From contig WFOY01000246.1 of NCBI GenBank assembly GCA_015487835.1, positions 1-6,980 of the forward strand: a stretch of 6,980 bases of DNA. The letters are read 5' to 3'. Numbering within the stretch: the first letter of the stretch is position 1; the number at the start of each line of letters is the position of its first letter. Made by a program: the position numbers and the translations under genes. Below, piece after piece: positions 5,819 through 6,980 of the stretch. A model generated the notes under the pieces. It saw only the letters and a list, made by a program, of their open reading frames with translations. It had not been told where the DNA came from and searched no databases. The stretch comes from Aquificaceae bacterium. Its GTDB lineage: Bacteria > Aquificota > Aquificia > Aquificales > Aquificaceae.

Positions 5819-6980
5819 TGGTTCTGAGGCTGATCCTACTTCTGGAGGTGGTGATCATGAGCTTAGCTCTCGCCCAGGATCTTTACATAAGGAACCTACC
5901 TAACGGGTCCAAGCTAATAGTAAGACCGAGGGAGGACACGGAGGCTGTTGCCATACACGTCTGGTTCAGGGTGGGTTCCGTTTACGAGAGATACGACCAG
6001 AAGGGCATGGCACATTTCTTAGAGCACATGCTGTTCAACGGGTCCGAAGGATATCCCTACGGGGAGGTGGAGAGGATAATAGAGAGCCTCGGAGGAAACA
6101 TAAACGCTGGGACGTCCAAGGACTTCACCTACTACCACGTGGAGATAGCTTACCCCTACTGGAAGACCGCCCTTGAGGTCCTCTACCAGCTCACCATGAG
6201 ACCACTCCTCGACGAAGAGATGGTCGAGAAGGAGAAACCCATAGTCATAGAGGAGCTGAGGCGTGGAAAGGACAACCCCACGACGGTCCTCTGGGAGACC
6301 TTCGAGAAGACCGCCTACAAGGTGTCTCCCTATAGGTTCCCCATAATAGGCTTCGAGGAGACCATATCCAAGTTCACGAGAGACATGCTGCTTGAGTTCC
6401 ACAGGAACTTCTACCAGCCGAGGAACATGGCGGTAGTCGTGGTCGGTAAGGTGGACCCAAAGGAGGTCGAGGCGGAGGTTATGAGGACCTTCGGCAAGGA
6501 GGAGGGGAGACCAGTTCCCAAGATAATGGTGCCGAACGAGCCAGACCAGATAGGCCCCCGCTTCGAGAGGATAGAGGACCCGAGGGTAGAGAAGGCTTAC
6601 TGGGTCATAGGCTGGAGGTCGCCAGCCATAGCGAGGACTGACTACTACGCCCTTATAGTCCTCGACGAGATACTCGGAAACGGCAGGACCTCGGTCCTCT
6701 ATAGGGAACTCAAGGAGAAGGGTCTCGTTTACTCCTTCTTCACAGGAGATCTGGGAAGACCGAGGGACAACATGTATGTAATAAGTGCCACCTTCGATCC
6801 GAAAAGATATGAGGAGGTGAAGAACAGGGTGCTTAAGATCCTGAGAGAGGTTTACGAGAACCTAACCAGCGAACAGGTTGAGTATGCGAAGAGACGGGTC
6901 ATAAACTCAAGGATCTTCGAGGAGGAGAGGGTAGACAGCGAGGCCTACGACATAGGCTACTCTTACACGGTCGCCAAAGA
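5818..6980 (+). CDS. Secreted M16 family zinc peptidase, N-terminal part (cut by window end)
   Basis: An open frame runs from ATG 5818 to the window edge, giving about 387 residues with no stop, so the 3' end is missing. The first 20 residues (MVLRLILLLEVV, then ALAQ) form a short hydrophobic segment ending in an A-x-A type cleavage site, so export to the periplasm or cell surface is likely; a Glu at residue 10 within it is slightly unusual. The inverted zinc motif HFLEH (66-70) and a downstream Glu in IEELRRG (145-146), about 75 residues on, complete the M16 zinc site. NINAGTSKDFTYYHVEI and FYQPRNMAVVVVGK are typical of M16 N-terminal lobes, and WVIGWRSPAI starts the next lobe. It resembles bacterial PqqL/YmxG-type peptidases that degrade or process peptides. 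The ATG overlaps the thioesterase stop by one base (TGATG). Confidence 0.95.
   Translation, partial: MVLRLILLLEVVIMSLALAQDLYIRNLPNGSKLIVRPREDTEAVAIHVWFRVGSVYERYDQKGMAHFLEHMLFNGSEGYPYGEVERIIESLGGNINAGTSKDFTYYHVEIAYPYWKTALEVLYQLTMRPLLDEEMVEKEKPIVIEELRRGKDNPTTVLWETFEKTAYKVSPYRFPIIGFEETISKFTRDMLLEFHRNFYQPRNMAVVVVGKVDPKEVEAEVMRTFGKEEGRPVPKIMVPNEPDQIGPRFERIEDPRVEKAYWVIGWRSPAIARTDYYALIVLDEILGNGRTSVLYRELKEKGLVYSFFTGDLGRPRDNMYVISATFDPKRYEEVKNRVLKILREVYENLTSEQVEYAKRRVINSRIFEEERVDSEAYDIGYSYTVAK

Noticed and set aside
6019..6402. Minus-strand 127-codon open frame
   Set aside because: It is antisense to the M16 peptidase frame, which carries HFLEH and other M16 motifs. The minus frame shows no family motif.
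1..6980. tRNA, rRNA or insertion-sequence genes
   Set aside because: I saw no cloverleaf with a T-loop GGTTCGAATC-like core, no rRNA stretch and no transposase motif or clear terminal repeats.

Overview
The window looks like chromosomal DNA of a thermophilic bacterium, most probably of the Aquificota (Aquificales) type. This rests on the compact layout with overlapping genes, proteins rich in Lys, Glu and Arg, heavy use of AGG, AGA and ATA codons, and the style of Era, TrpF and the Mut7-C protein. It is an inference from style; no marker gene fixes the species.

Left edge (1-134): the end of a CRISPR array, with two identical 35-bp repeats, one complete 37-bp spacer and one cut spacer. Read on the minus strand, the repeat ends in ATTGCGAC, which resembles the 5' tag of type III crRNAs. 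The array is therefore probably transcribed leftward, and its leader is at 135-201 or somewhat further right. No cas gene is visible. Positions 135-476 hold no gene I can support. This stretch is poorer in G+C (about 44% over 181-480 by hand count) than the genes around it. It contains a short minus-strand open frame, a 10-bp direct repeat and small hairpins.

Minus-strand operon (2456 down to 477): a Mut7-C domain protein with a zinc ribbon, then trpF (tryptophan synthesis), then era (ribosome-assembly GTPase). The genes overlap by a few bases. The operon points at the CRISPR leader, and I see no convincing terminator in between.

Plus-strand operon (2470 to beyond 6980): a three-domain fusion of acyl-AMP ligase, acyl carrier protein and PlsC acyltransferase; a Fur-family metal-responsive repressor; a YbgC-type hotdog thioesterase; and a secreted M16 zinc peptidase cut by the window end. 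The ligase-ACP-PlsC fusion could activate a free fatty acid, hold it on its own carrier and pass it to a (lyso)phospholipid acceptor. The thioesterase could release acyl groups, so the group has a lipid and envelope theme.

The two operons start back to back with only 13 A/T bases between the start codons and no Shine-Dalgarno sequence on either side, which suggests leaderless or nearly leaderless transcripts. The most notable points are the three-domain lipid enzyme, the divergent start region, the leader-end CRISPR array lying co-directionally downstream of era, and a Mut7-C protein with altered acidic residues.
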